Of a stretch of 64,000 nt of DNA, positions 27,866 to 36,614 are shown in pieces. The notes under the pieces are model-generated. The model worked only from the letters and a program-made list of their open reading frames with translations. It was not told where the DNA came from and made no database searches. Every line of letters starts with the position of its first letter. Within the stretch, counting starts at the first letter, position 1. Both the position numbers and the translations under genes were made by a program. This DNA comes from Zavarzinia compransoris (lineage in GTDB: Bacteria; Pseudomonadota; Alphaproteobacteria; Zavarziniales; Zavarziniaceae), in assembly GCF_003173055.1 (NCBI RefSeq), contig NZ_QGLF01000003.1, positions 475,356-539,355 on the forward strand, in the 5' to 3' direction.

Positions 27866-28309
27866 ATGCGAAAGCCCCCCAACCCGCACGGCCCCAAGGC
27901 CGAGATGAACGTCGTCCCCTATATCGACGTCATGCTGGTCCTTCTGGTGATCTTTATGGTTACGGCGCCGCTCCTGGTCCAGGGCGTGCCGCTGCACCTG
28001 CCCAAGGTGGCGGCGGAAGCCCTGCCCGCCGACACCAGGGCCCAGGTCATCACCCTGTCGGTGAAGGCGGACGGCACCTGCTATTGGAACCTGGGGACGG
28101 CGGTCGATGTCGCCGCCCGCACCGACGAGGCGGCGGACCTCGCCGTGATGACCGCCAGGGTCGGCGCCATCATGGCCGCCCGGCCCGATACCAAGCTGTT
28201 CATCCGCGCCGACAAGGATGCGAGTTATGCCGCCGTGGTCGCCGCCATGGCGGCGCTTCAGCGCGCCGGGGTCGAGAATATCGGCCTAATCACCGAGGCG
28301 CCGCCATGA
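27866..28309 (+). CDS. exbD: ExbD/TolR-family subunit
   Basis: A 147-residue single-pass inner-membrane protein. The N-terminal helix VVPYIDVMLVLLVIFMVTAP contains the conserved Asp that carries protons in ExbD/TolR. The periplasmic domain contains LFIRADKDASYAAVVAAMAALQRAGVENIG, as in the family. It overlaps the tonB start by 4 nt, indicating translational coupling. Confidence 0.9.
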   Translation: MRKPPNPHGPKAEMNVVPYIDVMLVLLVIFMVTAPLLVQGVPLHLPKVAAEALPADTRAQVITLSVKADGTCYWNLGTAVDVAARTDEAADLAVMTARVGAIMAARPDTKLFIRADKDASYAAVVAAMAALQRAGVENIGLITEAPP

Positions 28310-29202
28310 CCCTGCCCCCCGATCGGGACGGGCGGCGCGCGGCGGCAAGGCGCAACCTGGTCGCGGCCGGCCTGGCCCTGGCCGGCCATGCCCTGGTCCT
28401 TGCCCTGCTGCTCGGGGCGTGGCAGCCGCAGGCGCCGGCTGCGCCCCGGCTGCGCACCCTGACCGCGGCCCTGGTCGAGGTCCGCCCGCCGGCGCCGCCC
28501 GCCGCCGAGCCGGCCCCGCCGGCGCCCGAGCCGGTCCTGTCTGAACCGGTCCAGTCCGAACCGGTGGCGGCCCCGCCGGCGCCGCCCGAGGTGGCCCTGT
28601 CCGCGCCGGCGGTTCCCGTCCCCGAACCGGTATTGCCCGAGCCGGCGCCGGTCGCACCCCCGCCTGATACGTCTGCGATTACGGTGCCCGCACCGCCGCC
28701 GGTGGACGAGGCAGCACTCGCCCGGCGCCGTATCGAGGCGGAGAAGCGCGAACAGGAACGCCGGCGCCGCGCCGAGGAACGCGCCCGCCAGCAGGCCGAG
28801 GCCCGGGCAAAAGCGGCCGCCGAAGCCGAGGCCCGGGCCGCGGCCGAAGCGGCGGCAGAGGATGCCCGCGCCCGCCAGCGGGCCGAGGCCGAGGCCGCGG
28901 AAAAGGCCCGCGCGGCGGAGCGCGACGCCGCCAGCCGCCCCTATCTGCCGATCGAGAAGGAAGCGCCGGACTATCCGCCGCGGGCGCTGGACAAGCGGAT
29001 CGAGGGCGATTGCACCGTGGTTTACCGCGTGAACGAGCAGGGCCGCGTCGAAGCCCCGGCGGCGCTGGACGATTGCCATCCGCTCTTCGTCAATCCCTCG
29101 CTGGCGGCGGCCCGGCGCTTCCGCTACCAGCCGCGCATCGTCGGCGGCCGCGCCGTCGCGGTCGAGGGGGTCAGGAACACCTTCCATTTCCGCATCGAAT
29201 GA
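28306..29202 (+). CDS. tonB: TonB-type protein with TolA-like helical linker
   Basis: Transmits the proton-motive force from ExbBD to the outer-membrane receptor. The 298-residue product has one N-terminal transmembrane helix (about 17-38), a Pro/Glu/Val-rich spacer (50-135) and an Ala/Glu/Arg-rich alpha-helical segment (about 140-205, TolA-like). The C-terminal TonB domain reads DYPPRALDKRIEGDCTVVY, VNPSLAAARRFRYQP and ends NTFHFRIE. The mixture of TonB C-domain and TolA-type helix is unusual. The ATG at 28306 overlaps the exbD stop (ATGA). Confidence 0.87.
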   Translation: MTLPPDRDGRRAAARRNLVAAGLALAGHALVLALLLGAWQPQAPAAPRLRTLTAALVEVRPPAPPAAEPAPPAPEPVLSEPVQSEPVAAPPAPPEVALSAPAVPVPEPVLPEPAPVAPPPDTSAITVPAPPPVDEAALARRRIEAEKREQERRRRAEERARQQAEARAKAAAEAEARAAAEAAAEDARARQRAEAEAAEKARAAERDAASRPYLPIEKEAPDYPPRALDKRIEGDCTVVYRVNEQGRVEAPAALDDCHPLFVNPSLAAARRFRYQPRIVGGRAVAVEGVRNTFHFRIE

Positions 29203-29242
29203 CGCCCGGCCGGCGGGCGATATCCGGCTTGTCGGCCGGGCG
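29203..29242 (+). terminator. Hairpin after tonB
   Basis: CGCCCGGCCG (29203-29212) pairs perfectly with CGGCCGGGCG (29233-29242). There is no T-run, but its place right after the tonB stop suggests an operon end. Confidence 0.5.
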
Positions 29243-29295
29243 GGCGCCGGGCCAGAATGGCGCGGTCGCCTTCGAGAACATGTTGTCCCCGCCCG

Positions 29296-30273
29296 ATGCT
29301 GATTGCGCTTCTATGGTGTCTTGCCGGTCTTGCGGCGCTTGTCGGCGGTGCCGAACTGATCGTCCGCGGCGGCGGCCGGCTGGCGGGCCGCCTGGGGATT
29401 TCGCCCCTGATCATCGGGCTGACCGTGGTTGCCCTGGGGACCAGCGCACCTGAGCTGGCGGTCGGCATCGAGGCGGCGGTGCAGGGCAACGGCTCGCTCG
29501 CGGTCGGCAATATCGCCGGCACCAATATCGTCAACATCCTGCTGATTCTCGGCCTCAGCGCCATGATCGAGCCCCTGGCCCTGCGCTTGCAGACCCTGCG
29601 CTTCGACCTGCCGATGATGGTGGCGGCGGCCTTCGCCCTGATGATCATGGCGTGGGACGGCACGCTCTCGCGCGGGGAAGGCGCGGTCCTGACCGCGGCG
29701 GCCGTCGTCTACACCCTGGTCGTCATCCATTATACCCGGCGCGAAAGCCGCATGGTGCGGGTGGAATTCAAGCAGGAATTCGGCGCGCCCGCGGCCGGCG
29801 GCGCGCCGCTTCGCGAGACGGCGGGCGACGTGGGCGCGCTTGCTCTCGGGATCGCGATCGTCGTCGTCGGCGCGGACTGGCTGGTCGATGCCGCCGTCGC
29901 CCTGGCCCGGCTCGCCCAGGTTTCCGACGCCTTCATCGGCCTGACGATCGTCGCGGTCGGCACCTCCGCCCCGGAACTGGTCACGACCATCGTCTCGACC
30001 GTCCGGCGCGAGCGCGACATCGCGATCGGCAACCTGGTGGGCAGCAGCATCTACAATATCTTCGCCATTCTCGGCATCACCTGCCTGGTCCCGGCCGATG
30101 GCGTCGAGGTCGGCGAACATCTGCGCCTGGTCGATATCCCCGTCATGGCCGCGGTCGCGCTGGTCTGCGTGCCGGTGTTCTCCAGCGGCCAGGCGATCTC
30201 CCGCCGGGAGGGGACGCTGTTCGTCGCCGCCTACGCCGGCTATCTGGCCTATCTCGTGCTGGCGCGGACATAG
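29296..30273 (+). CDS. Calcium/sodium antiporter (CaCA family, YrbG type)
   Basis: A 325-residue inner-membrane cation exchanger with about ten transmembrane helices. The two alpha-repeats carry the ion-binding signature VALGTSAPELAVG (about 50) and VAVGTSAPELVTT (about 225), arranged in inverted halves. The ATG at 29296 is chosen to begin at the first helix; no strong ribosome-binding site is seen. It may be a separate unit after tonB. Beta-propeller phytases need Ca2+, which makes the neighbour intriguing, but a link is only inferred. Confidence 0.88.
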   Translation: MLIALLWCLAGLAALVGGAELIVRGGGRLAGRLGISPLIIGLTVVALGTSAPELAVGIEAAVQGNGSLAVGNIAGTNIVNILLILGLSAMIEPLALRLQTLRFDLPMMVAAAFALMIMAWDGTLSRGEGAVLTAAAVVYTLVVIHYTRRESRMVRVEFKQEFGAPAAGGAPLRETAGDVGALALGIAIVVVGADWLVDAAVALARLAQVSDAFIGLTIVAVGTSAPELVTTIVSTVRRERDIAIGNLVGSSIYNIFAILGITCLVPADGVEVGEHLRLVDIPVMAAVALVCVPVFSSGQAISRREGTLFVAAYAGYLAYLVLART

Positions 30274-30287
30274 CCCGCCCCTCCGGT

Positions 30288-30929
30288 TCAGAGTTCTATC
30301 TCGAATTCCGCGTCGGTCTTCCCGGTGATTTCCTCGAGGGAGACGCCGTCTGCGAGTTCGATGAGGGTGAGGCCGGTGCCGCCCTGCTTGTCGACCTTGA
30401 AGACGCCGAGATCGGTGATGACGAGATCGACGACCCTGGTGCCGGTGAGGGGCAGGTCGCAAGCCTTGAGCAGCTTGGACTTGCCGCCGGCGACATGTTC
30501 CATGACGACGACGACCTTCTTGACCCCGGCGACGAGATCCATGGCGCCGCCCATGCCCTTGACCATCTTGCCCGGGATCATCCAGTTGGCGAGATCGCCG
30601 TTGGCGGCGACCTGCATGGCGCCGAGGACGGAGAGGTCGATATGGCCGCCGCGGATCATGCCGAAACTGTCGGAGGAGGAGAAGAAGCTGCTGTCGGGCA
30701 GTTCGGTGATGGTCTGCTTGCCGGCATTGATCAGGTCAGGGTCTTCCTCGCCCTCATAGGGGAAGGGCCCCATGCCGAGCATGCCGTTCTCGGACTGCAG
30801 GGTGACATGGACGCCGTCGGGGATGTAGTTGGCGACGAGGGTCGGGATGCCGATGCCGAGGTTGACGTAGAAACCGTCCTGCAGTTCCTTGGCCGCGCGG
30901 GCGGCCATCTGTTCGCGGGTCCAGGCCAT
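30288..30929 (-). CDS. scoB: 3-oxoacid CoA-transferase subunit B
   Basis: Beta subunit of succinyl-CoA:3-oxoacid (acetoacetate) CoA-transferase, 213 residues. The catalytic-Glu motif [13 protein letters not shown] is present near residue 50. [14 protein letters not shown] and [20 protein letters not shown] follow. It starts 11 nt after scoA ends. It would activate acetoacetate for thiolysis, fitting a cluster containing a BKACE enzyme that makes acetoacetate. It converges with the antiporter gene. Confidence 0.94.
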   Translation of the reverse strand: MAWTREQMAARAAKELQDGFYVNLGIGIPTLVANYIPDGVHVTLQSENGMLGMGPFPYEGEEDPDLINAGKQTITELPDSSFFSSSDSFGMIRGGHIDLSVLGAMQVAANGDLANWMIPGKMVKGMGGAMDLVAGVKKVVVVMEHVAGGKSKLLKACDLPLTGTRVVDLVITDLGVFKVDKQGGTGLTLIELADGVSLEEITGKTDAEFEIEL

Positions 30930-30940
30930 GGTCGGGCTCC

Positions 30941-31651
30941 TCAGGCTTTCTTGCGGGTGGTGCGCTGCTCGATGCGCTTTTCGTATTGGGCGCCCTGGAT
31001 GATGCGCTGGACGAAGATGCCGGGGGTGTGGATGTGGTCGGGGTCGATGGTGCCGGGGGCGACCAGATGCTCGACCTCGGCGACGGTGACCTTGCCAGCG
31101 GTGGCCATCATCGGGTTGAAGTTTCGGGCGGTCTTCCGATAGACGAGGTTGCCGGCGGTATCGCCGGTATGGGCCTTGACGATGGAAAGGTCGGCGACGA
31201 GGCCGGTCTCCATGACATAGGTCTCGCCGTTGAACTGGCGGAGTTCCTTGCCCTCGGCGACCAGGGTGCCGACGCCGGTCTTGGTGAAGAAGGCGGGGAT
31301 GCCGGCACCGCCGGCGCGGATGCGCTCGGCGAGGGTGCCCTGGGGGTTGAATTCGAGCTGGAGTTCGCCGGAGAGATACTGCTGGGCGAAGAGCTTGTTC
31401 TCGCCGACATAGGAGGAGACCATCTTGGCGATGGCCTTGGTCTCGAGGAGGACGCCGAGGCCGAAGCCGTCGACGCCGGCATTGTTGGAGATGACGGTGA
31501 GGCCCTTGACGCCCGAGAGCCTGATGCCCTCGATCAGGGTCTCGGGGATGCCGCAGAGGCCGAAGCCCCCGGCCATGATCACCATGTCGTCGCGCAACAG
31601 CCCCGCCAGGGCCGCTGCCGCATCCGCGTAAACCTTCTTCGCTCGTGCCAC
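30941..31651 (-). CDS. scoA: 3-oxoacid CoA-transferase subunit A
   Basis: Alpha subunit, 236 residues. CoA-binding motif [13 protein letters not shown] near residue 29 and [14 protein letters not shown] identify it, with the C-terminal [15 protein letters not shown]. The start is taken as GTG at 31651 because GGAAGGACGGACAG precedes it; the frame remains open upstream without similarity. It is divergent from the dienoyl-CoA reductase operon across a promoter with a 12-bp palindromic operator. Confidence 0.92.
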   Translation of the reverse strand: MARAKKVYADAAAALAGLLRDDMVIMAGGFGLCGIPETLIEGIRLSGVKGLTVISNNAGVDGFGLGVLLETKAIAKMVSSYVGENKLFAQQYLSGELQLEFNPQGTLAERIRAGGAGIPAFFTKTGVGTLVAEGKELRQFNGETYVMETGLVADLSIVKAHTGDTAGNLVYRKTARNFNPMMATAGKVTVAEVEHLVAPGTIDPDHIHTPGIFVQRIIQGAQYEKRIEQRTTRKKA

Positions 31652-31699
31652 CTGTCCGTCCTTCCCCCCTTTGCGTGCCGCCGTCGCGCCACTGGATGG

Positions 31700-31733
31700 T
31701 TGACAGGCGATTAGCAGATAATACACTAGCGAA
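31700..31733 (+). promoter_or_regulatory. Promoter with overlapping operator-like palindrome
   Basis: TTGACA (31700-31705), a 16-bp gap and TACACT (31722-31727) form a good sigma70-type promoter for the 31779 gene. TACACTAGCGAA (31722-31733) overlaps the -10 and matches, on the other strand, the motif TTCGCTAGTGTA found at the other island promoters. Repression by a bound dimer is inferred. Confidence 0.65.
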
Positions 31734-31778
31734 CAATAAACATGTGATCTAAGGGCTGTTGGCGGCCCAGGGGGGAAA

Positions 31779-32699
31779 ATGACGAAGAGTGAATCGGGCG
31801 GCATCGGCCAGCCCTTCCGCGACGACGCGCTCGCGGGCAAGCGGATCCTGGTGACCGGCGGCGGCAGCGGCCTCGGCGCGCAGATCGCCCGGGGCTTCGC
31901 CCGCCATGGCGCCACCGTCCATATCTGCGGCCGGCGCGAGGCCGTGCTGGCCGAGACGGCGGCGGCGATCGCGGCGGAGGGCGCGCCCGGCCGGGTCCTG
32001 CCGGTGGTCTGCGACCTGCGCAATCCGGAGATGATCGACGCCATGCTCGACCGGATCTGGGCCGAGGGGCCGCTCACCGGCCTCGTCAACAATGCCGCGG
32101 CCAATTTCGTCGCCCCCACCAAATCGCTGTCGCCCCGCGGCTATGAGGCGGTGCGTTCGACGGTCATGGACGGCTCCTTCTTCGTCACCCTGGCGCTGGG
32201 CAAGCGCTGGATCGCGGCGGGGCTGCCCGGGTCGGTGATCAGCAATCTGGTCACCTGGGTCTGGACCGGCTCCGCCTTCGTCGTGCCGGCCGCCATGGCG
32301 AAGACGGCGATCCATGCCATGACCATGTCGCTGGCGGTCGAATGGGGGCCCTACGGCATCCGCCTGAATGCCGTGGCGCCCGGGCCGTTCCCGACCGAAG
32401 GGGCGTGGGAGAAGCTGAACCCGATCCCCGAAACCTCCGCCGGGGCGACCCAGTCGGACCAGGTGCCGCTGCGCCGGTTCGGCCGCATGCCCGAATTGCA
32501 GAACCTGATGATCTTCCTGATGTCGGATGGCTGCGATTACCTGACCGGCCAGACCATCGCGGTCGACGGCGGCCATCATCTGGCGGCGCCCAGTACTTTT
32601 GCCGGGCTCGGCAGCCTGACGGACATGCAATGGTCGGCGGCGCGGGAACGGATCCGCGCCGCATCGGAGCGCGACAAGCAGCAGCGCACCGTCGGCTGA
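31779..32699 (+). CDS. SDR oxidoreductase, 2,4-dienoyl-CoA reductase-like
   Basis: A 306-residue NADPH-type short-chain dehydrogenase. Cofactor motif TGGGSGLGAQIA and NNAAANF are present. Where most SDRs have YxxxK, it has VVPAAMAKTAIHAM, the arrangement of 2,4-dienoyl-CoA reductases (DECR), followed by EWGPYGIRLNAVAPGP and the DECR-like ending of the substrate loop. It would saturate dienoyl-CoA intermediates from unsaturated or ring-derived acyl chains. It heads an operon with a crotonase and an acyl-CoA ligase. Confidence 0.86.
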   Translation: MTKSESGGIGQPFRDDALAGKRILVTGGGSGLGAQIARGFARHGATVHICGRREAVLAETAAAIAAEGAPGRVLPVVCDLRNPEMIDAMLDRIWAEGPLTGLVNNAAANFVAPTKSLSPRGYEAVRSTVMDGSFFVTLALGKRWIAAGLPGSVISNLVTWVWTGSAFVVPAAMAKTAIHAMTMSLAVEWGPYGIRLNAVAPGPFPTEGAWEKLNPIPETSAGATQSDQVPLRRFGRMPELQNLMIFLMSDGCDYLTGQTIAVDGGHHLAAPSTFAGLGSLTDMQWSAARERIRAASERDKQQRTVG

Positions 32700-32713
32700 G
32701 GGAGGAAAAGACC

Positions 32714-33502
32714 ATGAACCTGCCGTCCATGCGGCTCGAGATGCGCGCGGCCGTCGCCCATCTGACCTTCACCCAGGGCGAGCGCGGCAACCCGATCGAC
32801 GGCGCCTTCTGCGCCGATATCCGTGCCGTCTCGATCGAACTGGCGGCCCGGCCGGCGGTCAGGGCGATCCTGGTCACGGCCGAGGGCAGGAGTTTCAGCG
32901 TCGGCGGCGACATCAACGCCTTCACCGCCGATCTGGACGCCCTGCCGGCGAAGGTGACCGGCTGGGCCGGCGACCTGCACGACGGCATCGCCCGTCTGCA
33001 ACGCCTGAATGCGCCGATGGTCGCCGCCGTCCACGGCGTCTGCGCCGGGGGCATGACCGCTTTCGTCGCCGGGGCCGATGTCGTGCTGGCGTCCGACAAG
33101 GCGCGCTTCGTCTCGGCCTATACCGGCATCGGCTATAGCTGCGATGCCGGCGCCTCGATCATGCTGTCGCGCCGCCTCGGCCATGCCCGGGCGAAGCGCT
33201 TTCTCCTGCTCGGGGAAGCGCTGGACGCCCAGGCCGCCCTGGCCGCCGGCCTCGCCGACGAGGTGACGGCGGCCGAGGACCTGGCCGCCCGGGCCGGTGC
33301 CCTGGCCGCGCGCTTGGCGGCCGGGCCCAGCTTTGCCTATGGCGAGATCAAGCGCCTGTTCCAGACCGTGGATCACCAGCCGCTCGAGGCGCAGCTGGCG
33401 CTGGAAGCGGCGTCCATCGCCCGCTCGGCGGCGACGGCGGACGCAAGGGCGGCCCTGACCGCCTTCAGCAACAAGGAGCGCCCGACCTTCGCGGGCCGAT
33501 GA
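32714..33502 (+). CDS. Enoyl-CoA hydratase/isomerase family protein (PaaG-like)
   Basis: A 262-residue crotonase-fold protein. The oxyanion-hole segment is FSVGGDINAF and HGVCAGGMTAFVAGAD. Both catalytic Glu of classical hydratases are replaced: GGGCELA reads AGGMTAF, and the second reads AYTGIG. An Asp is kept in YSCDAGAS, the position used by PaaG-type isomerases, so isomerase or another CoA-ester chemistry is more likely than hydration. GGAGGA lies 8 nt before the ATG. It is in an operon with the dienoyl-CoA reductase and ligase. Confidence 0.85.
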   Translation: MNLPSMRLEMRAAVAHLTFTQGERGNPIDGAFCADIRAVSIELAARPAVRAILVTAEGRSFSVGGDINAFTADLDALPAKVTGWAGDLHDGIARLQRLNAPMVAAVHGVCAGGMTAFVAGADVVLASDKARFVSAYTGIGYSCDAGASIMLSRRLGHARAKRFLLLGEALDAQAALAAGLADEVTAAEDLAARAGALAARLAAGPSFAYGEIKRLFQTVDHQPLEAQLALEAASIARSAATADARAALTAFSNKERPTFAGR

Positions 33503-33529
33503 CGGCAACGAAAGGCCAGGAGAAAGACG

Positions 33530-35080
33530 ATGTGGGTCTATCCGGAAATCCGTACGCTTGGTGACCTGAGCACCTATTACCGCCGCCAGACGCCGGATCG
33601 CCGGGTCTTCCTGTTCGAGGGGCGGGACGTCACCTGGGGCGCGCTCGAACAGCGCGCCAACCGGCTCGCCCATCGCCTGATCGCCGAAGGGGTCGCGCGC
33701 GGCGACTGCGTCGCCTTCCTCGGCAAGAATTCGGACGATTTCTTCGTCGCCATGTTCGCGGCGGCCAAGGCCGGGGCGGCGTTCCTGCCGCTCAACTGGC
33801 GCCTCGCGGCCAGCGAACTGGCGGATGTGCTGGCCGACAGCGAGCCGCGCCTGATCATCGTCGAGCACGAGCATCAGGCCCAATTGCCCGGGGCGCCCTT
33901 CGCCTTGCCGCCCCTGATCCGGTTCGGGGCCGAGGCGCCGCTCGACTCCTACGCCACCGACCAGCCGGCGACGCCGCCGGACCGCTTCGTCTCCGAGGAC
34001 GACACGGCGATCCTGCTCTATACCTCGGGCACCACCGGCCGGCCCAAGGGCGTGATGCTGAGCCACGGCGGGATCAACCGCATGCGCCTGTGCGAACATC
34101 TCGAAGGCGCCTATCAATGGCGCGACGGCGACAGTTTCCTGTTCTCGCTGCCGAATTTCCACCTGCTCGGCATCGGCCTGTCGCTTCAGTGCCTCTACAA
34201 CGGCCTGTCGCTGACCATCCTGCGCCGCTTCGATCCGGCGGAATCGCTGGCCGCGATCAGCAAGGAACACCCGACGTTGCTGGTGCTGACGCCGACCATG
34301 ATCCAGATGCTGCTGGACCATCCGGATGCGGCGGTCACCGATTTCTCCTCCCTGCGCCTGACCATGTATGCGGGCTCGCCCATTTCCCTCGGCCTGATCC
34401 GGCGGGCGATCGCGGCCATGCCCTGTCGCTTCATGCAGTTCTATGGCGCGACCGAGACGGCGGGCGCCGTCTCCCTGCTGCGTCCGGACGAGCACGATCT
34501 CGGCAACGAGGGCAAGCTCAAGTCCTGCGGCCGCCCGCTGCCGCTGATCGACCTGCGCATCGTCAACGACAAGGGCGAGGACGTGGCGGACGGCCAGCCG
34601 GGCGAACTGCTGGTCCGTTCCCCCGCCGTCGCCGCCGGCTACTGGCGCAACCCGGAGGCGACGAAGGCGGTGTTCCAGAACGGCTGGTACCGCACCGGCG
34701 ACATCGCCATCCGTGATGCCGAAGGTCTCTACTATATCGTCGACCGGGCCAAGGACATGATCGTGACCGGCGGCGAGAACGTCTATTCCGCCGAGATCGA
34801 GCATGTCCTTTCCGTGCATCCGTCGGTCGGCGCGGTCGCCGTCATCGGCGTGCCGGACGAACGCTGGGGCGAGGCGATCAAGGCCGTGGTGGTGCCGGCC
34901 GCCGGCGCCGGGATCGACGCCGGCGAACTGACCGCCTTCTGCCGCGAGCGCCTGGCCAGCTACAAGGTGCCGAAGAGTTTCGACATCGTCGAGACCATGC
35001 CCCTGACTGGAACTGGAAAGATCTCGAAGAAGGACCTGCGCGCGAAATATTGGGCGGGGTTGCAGCGCTCCGTCGCCTGA
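33530..35080 (+). CDS. AMP-forming acyl-CoA ligase
   Basis: An ATP-dependent acid:CoA ligase of 516 residues that makes the entry thioester for the island's enzymes. P-loop motif LLYTSGTTGRPKGVMLSH (about 165-182), the A5-type QFYGATETAG, the hinge YRTGDIAIRD (about 400) and the C-terminal Lys in GTGKISKKDLR are all present. It begins after AGGAGAAAGACG and is followed by a strong terminator. Substrate class (fatty, aromatic or alicyclic acid) cannot be read directly; the badH/badI genes suggest an alicyclic acid. Confidence 0.93.
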   Translation: MWVYPEIRTLGDLSTYYRRQTPDRRVFLFEGRDVTWGALEQRANRLAHRLIAEGVARGDCVAFLGKNSDDFFVAMFAAAKAGAAFLPLNWRLAASELADVLADSEPRLIIVEHEHQAQLPGAPFALPPLIRFGAEAPLDSYATDQPATPPDRFVSEDDTAILLYTSGTTGRPKGVMLSHGGINRMRLCEHLEGAYQWRDGDSFLFSLPNFHLLGIGLSLQCLYNGLSLTILRRFDPAESLAAISKEHPTLLVLTPTMIQMLLDHPDAAVTDFSSLRLTMYAGSPISLGLIRRAIAAMPCRFMQFYGATETAGAVSLLRPDEHDLGNEGKLKSCGRPLPLIDLRIVNDKGEDVADGQPGELLVRSPAVAAGYWRNPEATKAVFQNGWYRTGDIAIRDAEGLYYIVDRAKDMIVTGGENVYSAEIEHVLSVHPSVGAVAVIGVPDERWGEAIKAVVVPAAGAGIDAGELTAFCRERLASYKVPKSFDIVETMPLTGTGKISKKDLRAKYWAGLQRSVA

Positions 35081-35095
35081 CGGCGCGGGAGCCGG

Positions 35096-35122
35096 AAAGG
35101 GCGGCCGCGGCCGCCCTTTTTT
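35096..35122 (+). terminator. Intrinsic terminator after acyl-CoA ligase gene
   Basis: AAAGGGCGG (35096-35104) pairs with CCGCCCTTT (35111-35119) around a short loop, followed by a T6 run. Confidence 0.9.
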
Positions 35123-35274
35123 CATGCCCGGAAACGGTTGGGTTCCCATACTTTGGTTAGCCCCGTTTCGGCGCCAACCCCCGTCGGCGAGCGGCCTGTT
35201 CCGATAGAATTGGGCGGTGAAACGCCGGCCGCGCACGAGCCGGCCAGGGGACGGAAACAGGGGACGGGAACAGC

Positions 35275-36567
35275 ATGCGACTTCCACAGATCTGGGCGTC
35301 GGTCGCCTCGGGTGCCATTCTGATGGCGGCACCCTGGGTCGCGGCGCAAGGCGCCACCGAGGCCGATACCCATGCGGTTGCAGAGACCAGCTTCCAGCTC
35401 GACGCTTTCGGCGGCGGGGACGAGGGCGGCGGCCTCTGGGGCGGCGCGCCCAGCGTCGCGCTGCCGCTCGGCGGGAATCTCGGCCTCCAGGTCGACGGCA
35501 TCGCCGGCCGGGCCGCCGATTCGATCGATTTCTACGGCGGCGCGGTCCAGCTCTTCTACCGCGATCCGCAGCGCTTCCTGCTCGGCGCGGCCGCCGCCGG
35601 CCTCGTCGTCGACGGCGAATCGCAGTTCAGCCTTTCGGCCATCGGCGAATATTACCTCGACACTGTAACCCTGGAGGCCATGGCCGGCTTCCAGAGCGGC
35701 GACATCGTCGACGGCGGCGCTTTCGCCCGGCTCGGCTTCTCCTATTACGGCGGCGAGAATTTCCGCTTCGGCGGCGGCATCAGCTATTCCGACGAGACCA
35801 AGCTCGCGGCCGACGTCGAGATGGAGTACCGCATCGCGCCGGAGAACGGCATCGCCCTGTTCGCGTCCGGCGCGTTCGACAAGGACGGCGATCTCGGGCT
35901 CGCCGGGGTCCGGGTCTATTTCAACGACCTGAAGGGGCAGACGGAATCGGGCCTGCCCTCGCTGAAGGAAATCCACCGCCACCTGGGGCGGCGCAATCTT
36001 TTCCTGGCCGCGCCCACGGTGACCGGCGCCCGCTTCATCGGCCTTGCCGCCGGCGCGCTGTCGGGCGGGGACGGTTTCGGCGAGATCCAGCCGCCGCCGG
36101 CCCCGGCCGCGGCGCCGGCGGGGGGGCTCGGCGGTGCTGGCGGTGATCCGCTGTCGCTGCTCACCGATCTGCTGAACGGCCTGGTGCCGACCACCGACAC
36201 GGGCACGCCGCTGGACGGCGTGCCGGTCCTTGGCGATGTCCTCGGCGCGGTCGTCAATCTGCTGTCGCCGGACACGGTCAGGGTCGGCGATCTGCCGACG
36301 GCGCCGGGGTCGATCGCCAATCTGCCGCTGCTCGGCGATGTCATCAGCCTGTTGCCCGCCCAGGGCATTCCGGCCCTGCTCGGCAGCCTGCAGCCGGAAT
36401 TCGTGGCGAGCCAGCTCGTGCCGGCGCTGCTTCAGGGGCTGACCAATCCGGAGGTCGTCGGCGGCCTGCTCGGCAATCTGGGCACGGGGACGCTGGGCAA
36501 CCTGCTGGGCGGCCTGCTGGGGGATGTGCCGCTGCCGGCACCGCTCGGCTCGCTGGCGACGCTCTGA
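35275..36567 (+). CDS. Exported barrel-like protein with hydrophobic Gly/Leu C-tail
   Basis: A 430-residue protein with a signal peptide (IWASVASGAILMAAPWVAA, cleavage about residue 25). Residues about 35-230 alternate in a beta-barrel-like way (Tyr/Phe/Gly-rich strands such as FARLGFSYYGGENFRFGGG). After a Pro/Ala/Gly linker (280-295), the last 130 residues are a low-complexity Leu/Gly/Pro/Val sequence with LLGNLGTGTLGNLLGGLLG. No known family was recognised. It has its own terminators on both sides. It could be an outer-membrane or surface protein for hydrophobic substrate contact; this is inference only. Confidence 0.65.
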   Translation: MRLPQIWASVASGAILMAAPWVAAQGATEADTHAVAETSFQLDAFGGGDEGGGLWGGAPSVALPLGGNLGLQVDGIAGRAADSIDFYGGAVQLFYRDPQRFLLGAAAAGLVVDGESQFSLSAIGEYYLDTVTLEAMAGFQSGDIVDGGAFARLGFSYYGGENFRFGGGISYSDETKLAADVEMEYRIAPENGIALFASGAFDKDGDLGLAGVRVYFNDLKGQTESGLPSLKEIHRHLGRRNLFLAAPTVTGARFIGLAAGALSGGDGFGEIQPPPAPAAAPAGGLGGAGGDPLSLLTDLLNGLVPTTDTGTPLDGVPVLGDVLGAVVNLLSPDTVRVGDLPTAPGSIANLPLLGDVISLLPAQGIPALLGSLQPEFVASQLVPALLQGLTNPEVVGGLLGNLGTGTLGNLLGGLLGDVPLPAPLGSLATL

Positions 36568-36571
36568 GCGC

Positions 36572-36608
36572 AAAAAAAGACGCCCACCGGATCATCTCCG
36601 GTGGGCGT
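36572..36608 (-). terminator. Terminator of the eight-gene minus-strand operon
   Basis: ACGCCCACCGG (36580-36590) pairs with CCGGTGGGCGT (36598-36608). Read on the minus strand it is followed by seven T (36572-36578), so it ends the operon that starts at 44628. It may also stop the plus-strand gene. Confidence 0.92.
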
Positions 36609-36614
36609 TCGAGT

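Noticed and set aside
30288-31651. IpdAB-type ring-opening hydrolase
   Set aside because: Subunit B has the SENG catalytic Glu motif and normal SCOT features, so a standard CoA-transferase is more likely.
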